Assembly: GCF_040676675.1 (NCBI RefSeq)
Contig: NZ_JBFAPK010000036.1
Coordinates: 28,510-92,509, forward strand
Direction of reading: 5' to 3'
Source: JBFAPK01 sp040676675
GTDB taxonomy: Bacteria > Actinomycetota > Actinomycetes > Mycobacteriales > Micromonosporaceae
DNA length: 64,000 nucleotides
Part shown: positions 16,822-25,261 of the stretch, in pieces
Layout: every line of letters starts with the position of its first letter
Position numbering within the stretch: the stretch's first letter is position 1
The notes under the pieces: model-generated
The model's database searches: none
Seen by the model: only the letters and a program-made list of their open reading frames with translations
Told to the model about the DNA's origin: nothing
Program-made: the position numbers and the translations under genes

Positions 16822-18102
16822 TCAGTCCCCGCCCGGACGGCCCGCCACGAGCGGTCGCGGCACCGCGGCACCCAGCTCCGGTCGCAGCACCGACCGTTCG
16901 AAGAAGACGTCGTCCCACGGTTCGCACAGCTCGCGGTAGCGGGCCGCCTCGGCATCGCTGTGGAACGTCGCCAACTGGGTGACGATCAGCGCGTCGAGAT
17001 GCCGGCCGGTCGGGGAGATCGCGCTGCTCGCGACGAGGGCGTCGTCGCGCCGCAGGCGTACGCTGCGCACGAGGTCGGCGGCGGTGCCGGCGCCGGCCAG
17101 GAGCGCGAGCAGCGAGCGGAAGTAGTGCGCGTCGGGGTTGTCGCCCCCGTCGAGCGCGTCCAGCTCGGCGCAGTGGTGGTCGACCGCCCGGGGACGCCCC
17201 AGCGCCACCAGCCGCTGACAGGAGAGGCTGAGCGCGCGGCGGTAGTAGGCGCGCGCGTCGTACCGGTCGCCGGTGGCGGTACGGGTCCGCGCCAGCTCCC
17301 CCAGCGCGGCGCAGAGTTCCCCGATCCGCGCGCCGTCGAGGGTCGGCAGCGGGTCGCGGAGCTGGTGGAACAGCCACCGCGGATTGTCCGGGTCGCTCGC
17401 CCGGGCCGCCTCCAGCAGGGCCAGGTTCCGCGCCAGCCTGCCCTTGGCCTCGGCGATCCGCCGGTCGTCGCCGTCGTGCAGCAGGTCGATGTCCAGGCTC
17501 ACCAGGCCGACCGGATTCTCCTCGTCGCCCGGCAGCACGGGGTACTCGTGCACCGGCCCGCGGAAACGGATCGGGCTCTCCGCACGGAGAATGCGCGGGC
17601 GCTCCTCGTCGAACTCGCCGCTCTGCGCGTCGTAGATCTTCGGGGCGAACGTCAGGCGGGAGAGGCCGGCGAGGCCGTCCAGTGACGAGAGGCAAGCGCG
17701 GAGCTGTTCCGTGGAGCGCTCGGTCAGCCATTCGTCGGCGTCGACGAAGACCACCCAGCCGGAACCGACGGTCTCGATCGCGAAGTTCCGCACGTCCGCG
17801 AAGGAGTCCGGCCACCGGCATTGGACCAACCGGACGCCCGAGCCGCGGTAGCGGCCGACGATATCGGTCGTCGCGTCCACGGAACCGGTATCGATCACGA
17901 GGATGTCGTCGAAGCCGCCGCCCACGAGGCTGTCCAGACAACGGGCGATGCAGCGCTCTTCGTCCCGGGCCAACACGACAATGCTCACCCGCGCCCGCGC
18001 GCCGCCGTCGGTGGGAGTCAGCTGCGTGAGCGGCGGGAACAGTCTGCGTACCCACGCGTTGGGGCGGACAGACTGATCATGATCGAATGCGTGGCCCCTC
18101 AT
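16822..18102 (-). CDS. Family 2 glycosyltransferase with TPR-like C-terminus
   Basis: The 426-residue protein has a GT-A domain at residues 38-235, with VSIVVLARDEERCIARCLDS, then LVIDTGSVDATTDIV and the metal-binding VFVDADEW (DxD). The remaining residues are helical and TPR-like (ARNLALLEAARASDPDNPRW and YDARAYYRRALSLSCQ). The combination resembles SunS-type and related peptide or surface glycosyltransferases. ATG 18102 was selected because AGGAGAGG lies 7 bp upstream; the open frame extends to 18219. The acceptor is unknown, as no peptide or polysaccharide gene is adjacent. Confidence 0.85.
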   Translation of the reverse strand: MRGHAFDHDQSVRPNAWVRRLFPPLTQLTPTDGGARARVSIVVLARDEERCIARCLDSLVGGGFDDILVIDTGSVDATTDIVGRYRGSGVRLVQCRWPDSFADVRNFAIETVGSGWVVFVDADEWLTERSTEQLRACLSSLDGLAGLSRLTFAPKIYDAQSGEFDEERPRILRAESPIRFRGPVHEYPVLPGDEENPVGLVSLDIDLLHDGDDRRIAEAKGRLARNLALLEAARASDPDNPRWLFHQLRDPLPTLDGARIGELCAALGELARTRTATGDRYDARAYYRRALSLSCQRLVALGRPRAVDHHCAELDALDGGDNPDAHYFRSLLALLAGAGTAADLVRSVRLRRDDALVASSAISPTGRHLDALIVTQLATFHSDAEAARYRELCEPWDDVFFERSVLRPELGAAVPRPLVAGRPGGD

Positions 18103-18336
18103 GCGACGGCCTCTCCTACTGATGCGCTCGGTCACCCGCGGCGTCCTGCTAGCCGGGAGGTACGGAAAACCGCAGCCGATACTGTAATGCGCGAAGCGGA
18201 AGCAATGTATGAGGCCCACGCCCGCGCTTGCCGCGGACGTTATCGCGTACGCCTTTCAAAGGGCTTTCGAGGGCTGGAGATATTTTCGGCCGTCCTCGCG
18301 CGCAGCACGGCGCACGTCATTTCCACCGCCGCGACG

Positions 18337-19329
18337 TCACCGCTTCGGGCGTCCGACGCGGCGGGCGGGCGGCGGTTCGGCGCGGGCGAGCCGGGCGAGG
18401 CGGGCCGGGCTCGGCCAGCGCACGTCGTGGACGAGACCGAGCCGCTCCAGGACCCGGATCAGCCGGGCGGAGATGTCGATCTGGCCCGGCCGTACGCCGT
18501 GCCGGGCGCACGTCGGGTCGGCGTGGTGGAGGTTGTGCCAGGACTCCCCCATGCTCAGGATCGCCAGCGGCCAGAAGTTCGCCGACCTGTCCCGCGTGGC
18601 GAACGGCCGCTCGCCGATCATGTGACAGATCGAGTTGACCGACCAGGTGACGTGGTGCAACAGCGCGATCCGGACCAGACCGGCCCAGAAGAAGGCCGTC
18701 ACCGCCCCCCACCAGCCTCCGGTGAGCACTCCACCGAGGACGGCCGGCAGCAGCAGCGTGGCGACGGTCAGCGGCCCGAACAGCCGCTGGACCAGCCGGA
18801 GGTCCCGGTCGGCCAACAGGTCCGGGGCGAACCGCTGCTGGTTGGTCAGATCACGGTCGAGTAGCCAACCCATGTGGGCGTGCCAGAAGCCGCGTGCCAG
18901 CGCCGCCGGTGAGGTCCCGAAGAGCCACGGCGAGTGCGGGTCGCCCTCCCGGTCGGCGAAGGCGTGGTGGCGGCGGTGGTCGGCGACCCAGTGCAGCACC
19001 GGCCCCTGCACCGCCATGCTCCCCAGCACCGCCAGCGCGATCCGCACCCCACGGCCCGCCTTGAAGGCGCCGTGGGTGAAGTACCGGTGGAAGCCGACGG
19101 TCACGCCGAGACAGGTCACCACGTAGAAGAACGCGGCGAGGCCGACGTCGACCCAACCGAGCCCCCACCCCCAGGCGACCGGTACGGCGACCAGCAACGC
19201 CAGCAGCGGTACCACCACGAAGGCGTAGACCGACACGTGCGCCAGGAGCGGACGTCTCCCGCCGAGCAGGGGTTTCGGACCGGGTACGGTCCCGTCGGGC
19301 ATGGTCGGCCGGGTAACGGTATCGGCCAT
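18337..19329 (-). CDS. Acyl-CoA/acyl-lipid desaturase (delta-9 type)
   Basis: The 330-residue membrane di-iron desaturase has three His boxes: HRYFTH at residues 81-86, HRRHH at 118-122, and HNLHH near residue 268. Four hydrophobic segments are arranged in two pairs. Such enzymes insert a cis double bond into fatty acyl chains and adjust membrane fluidity. ATG 19329 has AAGGTG just upstream. The extreme C-terminus is Arg/Pro-rich. It stands alone; the downstream GT2 gene is over 200 bp away. Confidence 0.92.
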   Translation of the reverse strand: MADTVTRPTMPDGTVPGPKPLLGGRRPLLAHVSVYAFVVVPLLALLVAVPVAWGWGLGWVDVGLAAFFYVVTCLGVTVGFHRYFTHGAFKAGRGVRIALAVLGSMAVQGPVLHWVADHRRHHAFADREGDPHSPWLFGTSPAALARGFWHAHMGWLLDRDLTNQQRFAPDLLADRDLRLVQRLFGPLTVATLLLPAVLGGVLTGGWWGAVTAFFWAGLVRIALLHHVTWSVNSICHMIGERPFATRDRSANFWPLAILSMGESWHNLHHADPTCARHGVRPGQIDISARLIRVLERLGLVHDVRWPSPARLARLARAEPPPARRVGRPKR

Positions 19330-19442
19330 CACGTCACCTTCGCTTCGCGGCGGTTACGGCGGACGCTAGCCGTCGGTCGCGTACGGCACCGCGCCATTCG
19401 ACGAACCCTGGTGGGGCGGTACGTGAACGCACCGCTGCCGGC

Positions 19443-19868
19443 TCAACGGCCGGCGACCTTCCGCATCGTCGCCCGACTCGGCGCCTTCTCGGGTACGTAC
19501 ACCCGCCCGGCCTTGCGGCTGCCGCCGGTCGCCCGCTTGGCGGCCGTCTTCCGGGCGGCGGCCGACTCGCCCGTCCTGCGGGTCGCCGTCGACTTCGCGG
19601 TGGTCGCCTTCCGCGCCGGCGCCTTCTTGGCGTTCGCCGCCGCGGGAGCCTTCTTGGCGGGAGCCTTCTTGGCGGGCGTACCCGCCTTCGCCGTCGGCCG
19701 CCGGGCCGGCCCCTTGGCGACGCTCACGGCGGCCTCCCGCTTCACCGCGGCGGCGGTCCGCTTCGCCGTCACGGCCTGCTTCGTCGGTGCGCTCTTGGCC
19801 CCCGCGCGCTTCCGGGTACCGCTGGTTCCGACGGCCCGGCGGGCGGCCGTCTTCTTCGCTTGGGCCAT
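19443..19868 (-). CDS. Histone H1-like Lys/Ala-rich protein
   Basis: The product has 141 residues, almost all Lys, Ala, Arg, Thr and Pro, with repeated AKKAPAKKAPAAANAKKAPA and KAxxAK patterns. This is the composition of eukaryotic H1 tails and bacterial H1-like DNA-compacting proteins. It probably binds DNA non-specifically. The C-terminus GGSRKAGRVYVPEKAPSRAT is less biased and may be a separate contact region. ATG 19868 has GAGGAGG upstream; the frame is open to 19976. A second Lys/Ala-rich protein occurs at 41819. Confidence 0.75.
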   Translation of the reverse strand: MAQAKKTAARRAVGTSGTRKRAGAKSAPTKQAVTAKRTAAAVKREAAVSVAKGPARRPTAKAGTPAKKAPAKKAPAAANAKKAPARKATTAKSTATRRTGESAAARKTAAKRATGGSRKAGRVYVPEKAPSRATMRKVAGR

Positions 19869-20046
19869 CGGGGCTTCCTCCTCGCGGAACGTGCGCTCGG
19901 GGACGGTCACCGGAGAGCCGGAGCGGGCCGTCGCCTCGGCGAAGGTCCAACCCCCTCTACGGTAGGCCCGCTCCATCCCCCCGACCGGCGAATACGCGAT
20001 GTCGCACGGGATCCGGTGGCGCCACGCGGGCGGGTAGATTGCGCCG

Positions 20047-20676
20047 ATGCGGATCGCCGTTCTCGGACCACCCGGCGCGGAGAGGGGGACGGTCGCCGGC
20101 CTCGTCGCCGGCCGGCTCGGGGTCCCCCCGGTCAGACTGGCCGATGCCTACGCGGCCGGGCTCCGGCATGGAACTCCGGCCGCGACCGAGGCCAAGCGCC
20201 ACATGGACAGCGGTCGGCTCGTGCCCGACGAGGTGGTCCTCGCAATCGTCCGCGAACACCTGGCCGGATTGGCGGGCGCCGGTTTCGTCCTGGACGGCCT
20301 CCCGCGCGGACCGGTCCGGGCGGGGCCGCTCGACGCCCTGCTCGCCGACCTGGGCGCGCCCCTCGACCGGGTTGTCGACCTGGTCCTCTCCGACGCCGAG
20401 GTGGTACGGCGTCTGGGCGGTCGCCGTACCTGTCGCGGCTGCGACGCGCGCTGGCACGTGGAGTTCGATCCTCCGAGCCGGCCCGGTCGCTGCGACCGGT
20501 GCGGGAGCGGGCTGTTCCAGCGCGACAACGACCAGCCCGAACGCGTACACATCGGGCTGGAGTCCTACCGACCCATGGCGGAGCCGGTGCTCGACCACTA
20601 TCGGTCGCGGGGGACGTTGCTGTCCGTCGACGCGACCCTCCCGGTGGAGGAGATCGCCGCCCGGGCGACGGCCTGA
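20047..20676 (+). CDS. Adenylate kinase paralogue with altered P-loop
   Basis: This 209-residue protein follows adenylate kinase from end to end: an N-terminal P-loop, the NMP region with GRLVPDEVVLAIVREHL, GFVLDGLPRGP (normally GFxLDGFPRT), and a LID with four zinc-type cysteines (CRGCDARWHVEF...CDRCGSG). The P-loop reads GPPGAERGT instead of GxPGAGKGT, so Lys13 is Arg and the preceding Gly is Glu. Lys13 normally binds ATP phosphates, so activity is doubtful or changed. It stands alone, unlike the housekeeping adk that normally lies near secY. It may be a regulatory or divergent paralogue. Confidence 0.8.
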   Translation: MRIAVLGPPGAERGTVAGLVAGRLGVPPVRLADAYAAGLRHGTPAATEAKRHMDSGRLVPDEVVLAIVREHLAGLAGAGFVLDGLPRGPVRAGPLDALLADLGAPLDRVVDLVLSDAEVVRRLGGRRTCRGCDARWHVEFDPPSRPGRCDRCGSGLFQRDNDQPERVHIGLESYRPMAEPVLDHYRSRGTLLSVDATLPVEEIAARATA

Positions 20677-20717
20677 GCGGCGGCCCCGGCCTGCCGTCTC
20701 CCCCCCCGGGAAGAGAA

Positions 20718-21656
20718 TCAAGCCGCGCGGTCGAGGGCCGCCCGGTCGAGCAGGTCCCGGATCGCCTCGACGACCGCGTCGGGGTGCTCCACGTGCAGGT
20801 ACTGGTGGGAGGCGCCCTCGACGACCCGGTACTCGCCGCGGGGCACCGAGGCCGCGATCGCCGCGTGCAACGCGCGGATCCCGTCGTGAGCCGCCCGCAT
20901 CAGCTCCTCCGAGGCGAACCGCGCCCAGTACGCGTTGCGGCCCGTCGCGCCGAGCACGGTCAGCGGTACGTCCGGCAGCCCGCCGCCGTGCCGCAGCTCG
21001 TCGTAGACCTCGGTGTCGAAGTTCAGCGTCTCGCGTACGCCGGTGCGCCAGGTGGCCAGGTGGTGTTCGGTGAGCGCCTCGCGTACCGGCTCGGGCCAGG
21101 CCGCGTAGAGCTGGGCGTACTGCTCGCGGGCGGCCCGGAGTTGCTCGTCGGTCAGCTCGGGCAGCCGCTCCGGGTCAAGCCTCATCGCCTCGTTCAGGGC
21201 GGCGGCCTCCTCGGGCAGGTAGCCGAGCATGTCCTCGTGCCCGGGGTCGAGCAGGAGCAGGCCGGCCACCTCACCGGGGTGCAACTGCGCGTACCGGCGG
21301 GCGTAGAAGGCGCCGAGCGAGTGCCCGACCAGCAGGTAGGGGCCGGGCACGTCGGCGGCGCGCAGGAGCGCCCGCAGCTCCTCGACGACCTCGCCGGGCC
21401 GGCGGGGCAGGGTCACCGGGTCGCTCCAGCCGGTGCCGGCCCGGTCGTAGAGGACGCTGGTGGTGAACCGGGCGGCCCGCTCCTGCACGTCGAGAAAGTC
21501 CAGGCCGACCAGGCCGCCGCCGGGCAGGAACACCACAGCGGGAGCGCCGGCGCCGGCCCGGTGCAGCATCAGCCGCCGTCCGGCTACGTCGTGCAGCCGG
21601 CCGAGCGGCGGATCGCCGGCGGGGTCGTGGGCGGTCCGGTGGGGCTGGGGTGGCAT
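20718..21656 (-). CDS. Alpha/beta hydrolase
   Basis: The 312-residue protein has an alpha/beta-hydrolase fold, with VVFLPGGG forming the oxyanion region, nucleophile Ser113 in GHSLG, and the catalytic His in EGASHQYLHVEHPD near residue 286. A lid-like helical insert (residues 140-220) separates the two. No signal peptide is present. It is divergent from a winged-helix regulator, with a 16-bp palindrome between them, so it is probably controlled by that regulator. The substrate is unknown. Confidence 0.85.
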   Translation of the reverse strand: MPPQPHRTAHDPAGDPPLGRLHDVAGRRLMLHRAGAGAPAVVFLPGGGLVGLDFLDVQERAARFTTSVLYDRAGTGWSDPVTLPRRPGEVVEELRALLRAADVPGPYLLVGHSLGAFYARRYAQLHPGEVAGLLLLDPGHEDMLGYLPEEAAALNEAMRLDPERLPELTDEQLRAAREQYAQLYAAWPEPVREALTEHHLATWRTGVRETLNFDTEVYDELRHGGGLPDVPLTVLGATGRNAYWARFASEELMRAAHDGIRALHAAIAASVPRGEYRVVEGASHQYLHVEHPDAVVEAIRDLLDRAALDRAA

Positions 21657-21707
21657 GGCGTGCTCCTCGGGTGAAAGGCGGGGTCCGGGCCGGCCGACCG
21701 CGGATTA

Positions 21708-21723
21708 TTCTCAACTTTGAGAA
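21708..21723. promoter_or_regulatory. Palindromic operator for the hydrolase/regulator pair
   Basis: TTCTCAA-ct-TTGAGAA has perfect 7-bp arms and lies in an AT-rich patch of the 94-bp gap between the divergent hydrolase and HTH genes. It is the obvious site for the adjacent winged-helix regulator. A weaker related sequence, ATCAGATATGAGAT, follows at about 21728. Confidence 0.6.
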
Positions 21724-21750
21724 CGGTATCAGATATGAGATCGTTCGGGC

Positions 21751-22317
21751 GTGGACAGGTCGGAGCTGCTGGTGCATCCCGTACGGCTGCGAATCGTGCA
21801 CGCCATGTCGGGCGGCCGGACCCTCACCACCGCCCAGCTCTGCGCCCGGCTCCCCGACGTCTCCAAGGCCAGCGTCTACCGCCACGTCGGGCTGCTCGCC
21901 GACGCGGGCGTCCTGGAGGTCGAGGGCGAGCAGCGGGTGCGCGGCGCCGTCGAGCGGCGGTACCGGCTGCGCCGCGAGCGCGCCGTGATCGACGCCGAGC
22001 GGGCGGCCTCGGCCACCCCGGAGGACCACCGGCGCATCTTCGCCGTGGCGATGACCACGCTGATCGCCGAGTTCAACGCCTACCTGGAGCGCGGGGGCGC
22101 CGACCCGGTCGCCGACGCGGTCGGCTACCGGCAGCACGCGATCTGGCTCAGCCCCGGGGAGCGCGACGAGCTGATCGACGGTCTGCGCCGCGCGATCGTG
22201 GCGCAGCTCGGCAACGCGCCGGGCCCGGAGCGCCGGCCGTACCTGCTCAGCCCGATCCTCTTCCCGATCGAGGAGCCACCGGCGGAGCCGCCCGGGGAGT
22301 CCGCGCCCGGGAAGTGA
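21751..22317 (+). CDS. Winged-helix transcriptional regulator (ArsR-like HTH)
   Basis: The 188-residue protein has an N-terminal wHTH: ELLVHPVRLRIVHAM, TTAQLCARLPDVSKASVYRH with VGLLADAGVL, and the wing EGEQRVRGAVERRYRL. The C-terminal 110 residues form a helical domain that may sense a ligand. It resembles the HTH-plus-effector regulators often placed beside hydrolases. The start is GTG 21751. It is divergent from the alpha/beta hydrolase and probably represses it through the palindrome at 21708-21723. Confidence 0.82.
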   Translation: MDRSELLVHPVRLRIVHAMSGGRTLTTAQLCARLPDVSKASVYRHVGLLADAGVLEVEGEQRVRGAVERRYRLRRERAVIDAERAASATPEDHRRIFAVAMTTLIAEFNAYLERGGADPVADAVGYRQHAIWLSPGERDELIDGLRRAIVAQLGNAPGPERRPYLLSPILFPIEEPPAEPPGESAPGK

Positions 22318-22461
22318 GATGGCCCACGCCCGCAGGCGTACGGACGCGGACTTCCCGGGCGAACCCGTGGTCGGCCGCGCGCGGACGCGTCAGGGTTGGA
22401 CCCGCCCGGCCGGAGCGCGGGCGGGCGAAGCACCGGCGCGAGGGCCGAGCGAGGGGGCGGG

Positions 22462-23370
22462 ATGCCGCAGGACGGGACGTTCGTCCGTAGTCGCCTGGCG
22501 GAGCGGGCGCTGCCGTCGCAGCGGCTGATCTCCAGCGACGGGCTGGGCTGGCGTACGCTGCTGGCCCGCTCGTACCGCGACCCGGCGCGGACCGAGGCGT
22601 TCAGCACCGCCCAGTCCCCCGACCTGCTGGTCGTCTTCGTCGTCAGCGGCACGTACGTGATCGAGAGCCGCAAGGGACGGTTCTGGCGCCGGGCCACGTA
22701 CGGCCCCGGCGCGGTCGGAGTGACCGCCCCCGGCAACGTCAGCGTGCTGCGCTGGCACTCGACCTCCACCCAGCCGCTGGAGTCGCTGCACGTACACCTC
22801 GCCGCCGAGCTGCTGGACGAGACCTTCCAGCATCTCGGCGGTGGCGGCCAGCCGGTGCCGGACCGGTTCCCGGACACGCTGCTGCTGGAGGATTCCCTGG
22901 TCACGGCGGCCGGGCAGATGATCGGCCGGGCGCTGCGCCACGGCGCGCCGGGGCCGTACGCGGACTCGCTGGCGCAGATGCTCGCGACCCACCTGCTCTA
23001 CCGCACCGTGCTGGAGGCGCGGCCGGTCACGCCGGCCGCCCGGCCCGCGGTGCTCGGTCCGGCGCAGCTGGGCCGGGTCACCGGATACATGCGCGAGCAC
23101 CTCCGCGACGAGGTCAGCCTCGACGACCTGGCCGGGCAGGCCAACGTCAGCAAGTACCACTTCCTGCGCATGTTCACCCGGTCGACCGGCGTCACCCCGC
23201 ACCGGTACCTGGTCCGGATGCGGCTGCGGCACGCGGCCGACCTGCTCCGCGACACCGACCAGACGGTGCTCCAGGTCTCGCTCGCCTGCGGCTACCGCAG
23301 CCCCGGCCAGTTCGCGGCGGCCTTCCGCCGCGAGTACGGCGTCAGCCCCTCCCGCTTCCGCGCCGGCTGA
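22462..23370 (+). CDS. AraC family transcriptional regulator
   Basis: This 302-residue regulator has an N-terminal cupin-like sensor of the AraC_binding_2 type (residues 20-190, with SPDLLVVFVVSGTYVIES) and the double-HTH AraC domain at 200-302. The latter has SLDDLAGQANVSKYHFLRMF and VLQVSLACGYRSPGQFAAAF followed by RREYGVSPSRFR. ATG 22462 is preceded by GAGGGGG. The gene lies 309 bp upstream of the Pao-type molybdenum hydroxylase operon on the same strand. Direct repeats in that gap suggest that it controls the operon. Confidence 0.88.
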   Translation: MPQDGTFVRSRLAERALPSQRLISSDGLGWRTLLARSYRDPARTEAFSTAQSPDLLVVFVVSGTYVIESRKGRFWRRATYGPGAVGVTAPGNVSVLRWHSTSTQPLESLHVHLAAELLDETFQHLGGGGQPVPDRFPDTLLLEDSLVTAAGQMIGRALRHGAPGPYADSLAQMLATHLLYRTVLEARPVTPAARPAVLGPAQLGRVTGYMREHLRDEVSLDDLAGQANVSKYHFLRMFTRSTGVTPHRYLVRMRLRHAADLLRDTDQTVLQVSLACGYRSPGQFAAAFRREYGVSPSRFRAG

Positions 23371-23384
23371 GCCGCGCGGGAACG

Positions 23385-23437
23385 ACGGTCCGGCACCTCG
23401 CGCGCGAATGGCGATCCACGGTCCGGCACCTCGCGCG
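23385..23437. promoter_or_regulatory. Two 20-bp direct repeats, 33-bp period, upstream of pao operon
   Basis: ACGGTCCGGCACCTCGCGCG occurs exactly at 23385-23404 and again at 23418-23437. The 33-bp offset is about three helical turns. AraC proteins usually bind direct repeats on one DNA face, and an AraC gene ends 15 bp upstream. The rest of the 309-bp gap (23371-23679) holds the short repeats at 23460-23488 and nothing else that I recognise. Confidence 0.55.
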
Positions 23438-23459
23438 GGGACGACCCGACCCGCCGGTA

Positions 23460-23488
23460 GCGCAATCTTCGGTGGCCATTGCGCAATC
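23460..23488. promoter_or_regulatory. GCGCAATC direct repeats, 21-bp period
   Basis: GCGCAATC occurs at 23460-23467 and 23481-23488, two helical turns apart. The second copy overlaps the palindrome TTGCGCAA (23479-23486). This is a further candidate operator for the pao operon promoter. Confidence 0.4.
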
Positions 23489-23679
23489 CACGGCGAGATC
23501 ATCGGGCGCTCCACCGGTGATCCTGGCCAGGCCGGTGGCCAGCTCTACCTGTCGGAAGACGCAGCCCGGCGGGTACGCGCGCACCCCTGACCGGGTGCCG
23601 GCGCGCCGCGAGGACCGTCGCGGCGCACCGGCACCCCCACCGGCGGCGGACCCGCCGGCGACGAAGGGGTAAGTGACCG

Positions 23680-24231
23680 ATGGACCAGCGCGATCACACC
23701 GTGGGCGGCCCGCCGCCCACGCCGGACGGGGCGCGCGGCCCGGTAGCGGCGCCGGTGCGCCTGAGGGTCAACGGCGTGGACCGCGAGGTACCGCTCGAAC
23801 CGCGGGTGAGCCTGCTGGACGCGCTGCGCGAGCACCTGGGCCTGACCGGCTCGAAGAAGGGCTGCGACCAGGGCACCTGCGGCGCCTGCACGGTCTGGGT
23901 GGACGGGCGGCGGGTGCTGGGTTGCCTGACCCTCGCGGTCACCTGCGTCGGCCGCGAGGTGACCACGATCGAGGGAATCGCCCCGGCCGACGGGCTGCAC
24001 CCGATGCAGCAGGCGTTCGTCGACCACGACGCCTTCCAGTGCGGGTACTGCACCCCGGGGCAGATCATGTCCGCCATCGCGCTGCTCGACGAGGGGCACG
24101 CGGGCGACGACGCGCAGATCGCCGAGTGGATGAGCGGCAACATCTGCCGCTGCGCGGCGTACCCGAACATCCGCGCGGCCATCCGGCAGTGCCGCGACCA
24201 GCGGGAGGGGGCCCGGGGTGCGACCGCTTAG
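23680..24231 (+). CDS. paoA: PaoA-like 2Fe-2S subunit of aldehyde oxidoreductase
   Basis: The 183-residue small subunit carries two [2Fe-2S] clusters. The plant-ferredoxin-type cluster uses Cys62, Cys67, Cys70 and Cys82 (GCDQGTCGAC...GC). The alpha-helical cluster uses Cys121, Cys124, Cys156 and Cys158 (CGYC...CRC). It passes electrons from the molybdenum centre to the FAD subunit. E. coli PaoA is exported by Tat; here the N-terminus MDQRDHTVGGPPPTPDGARG shows no twin-arginine signal, so the complex should be cytoplasmic. It is first in an operon with paoB, paoC, a membrane protein, a SnoaL-like gene and xdhC. Confidence 0.88.
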   Translation: MDQRDHTVGGPPPTPDGARGPVAAPVRLRVNGVDREVPLEPRVSLLDALREHLGLTGSKKGCDQGTCGACTVWVDGRRVLGCLTLAVTCVGREVTTIEGIAPADGLHPMQQAFVDHDAFQCGYCTPGQIMSAIALLDEGHAGDDAQIAEWMSGNICRCAAYPNIRAAIRQCRDQREGARGATA

Positions 24232-25261
24232 CTACGCGCGCGCCGCCGACGTCGCCGACGCGATCGCGATGGTCTCCGCCCGTCCGGAGGCCGCGTACCT
24301 GGCCGGCGGCACCACCAAGGTCGACCTGCTGCGCCTGGGCGTGGAGGACTCCGCGCACCTGGTCGACATCAACGACCTGCCGCTGGCGGAGATCGTCGAC
24401 CGCCCCGACGGCGGCCTGCGCATCGGCGCGCTGGCCCGGATGAGCGACGTCGCCGCGCACCCCGGGGTCCGCGACCGGTTCCCCGGCATCTCGCGGGCGC
24501 TCCTGCTCGGTGCCTCCGCGCAGCTGCGCAACATGGCCTCGATGGGCGGCAACATGTGCCAGCGGGTGCGCTGCAACTACTTCCGCGACGGCGTGTCGCC
24601 GTGCAACAAGCGGGAGCCGGGCAGCGGCTGCACCGCGCTCGACGGCGCCAACCGGGGGCACGCGATCCTCGGTACCAGCGAGCACTGCATCGCCACGCAC
24701 CCCTCGGACGTGGCCGTGGCGCTGGTCGCCTTCGACGCCGTACTGCACCTGGCGGGGCCGGACGGCCCGCGCAGCCTGCCGGCCGAGGAGTTCTTCCTGC
24801 TCCCCGGGGACACGCCGCAGCACGAGCACCCGCTCGCACCCGGCGAGCTGATCACCGCGATCGAGGTACCGCCCGCGCCGATCGCCCGGGGCTCGGTCTA
24901 CCTGAAGTTCCGCGACCGCGAGTCGTACGAGTTCGCCCTGGTCTCGGTCGCGGCGGCGATCGAGGTGGTGGACGGGCTGGTGGCCGACGTCCGGCTGGCG
25001 CTCGGTGGGGTCGGCACCCGGCCGTGGCGGGCCCGGCGGGCCGAGGCGGCGCTGCGCGGGCGGCCGGCCGAGCCGGCCAGCTTCGCGGCGGCGGCCCGGG
25101 CCGAGCTGGCCGACGCCGTGCCGCGGCGGCACAACGCCTTCAAGATCGGATTTGCCGAACGGGCCGTCGTGCGCGGCCTGAGCACCGCGCTGGACCCCGC
25201 GACGCAACGGCCGGGAGCCGGCGACCGGGCGGTCCCGGACGGAGACGGAGGAGCGGCATGA
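24218..25261 (+). CDS. paoB: PaoB-like FAD/4Fe-4S subunit
   Basis: The 347-residue FAD-binding subunit has YLAGGTTKVDLLRLGV as the flavin pyrophosphate loop and LLGASAQLRNMASMGGNMCQ as the second FAD motif. An inserted Cys cluster, with Cys114, Cys119, Cys129 and Cys138 (RCNYFRDGVSPCNKREPGSG then C), matches the [4Fe-4S]-binding insert of PaoB (YagS). This insert separates Pao-type enzymes from ordinary xanthine dehydrogenase FAD subunits. GTG 24218 overlaps the paoA stop by 14 bp. The C-terminus overlaps paoC by 4 bp. Confidence 0.88.
   Translation: MRPLSYARAADVADAIAMVSARPEAAYLAGGTTKVDLLRLGVEDSAHLVDINDLPLAEIVDRPDGGLRIGALARMSDVAAHPGVRDRFPGISRALLLGASAQLRNMASMGGNMCQRVRCNYFRDGVSPCNKREPGSGCTALDGANRGHAILGTSEHCIATHPSDVAVALVAFDAVLHLAGPDGPRSLPAEEFFLLPGDTPQHEHPLAPGELITAIEVPPAPIARGSVYLKFRDRESYEFALVSVAAAIEVVDGLVADVRLALGGVGTRPWRARRAEAALRGRPAEPASFAAAARAELADAVPRRHNAFKIGFAERAVVRGLSTALDPATQRPGAGDRAVPDGDGGAA

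Noticed and set aside
22319..22461. Small open frame between the HTH regulator and the AraC gene
   Set aside because: Arg/Ala/Gly-rich without motif, and it overlaps the AraC start; more likely leader sequence.
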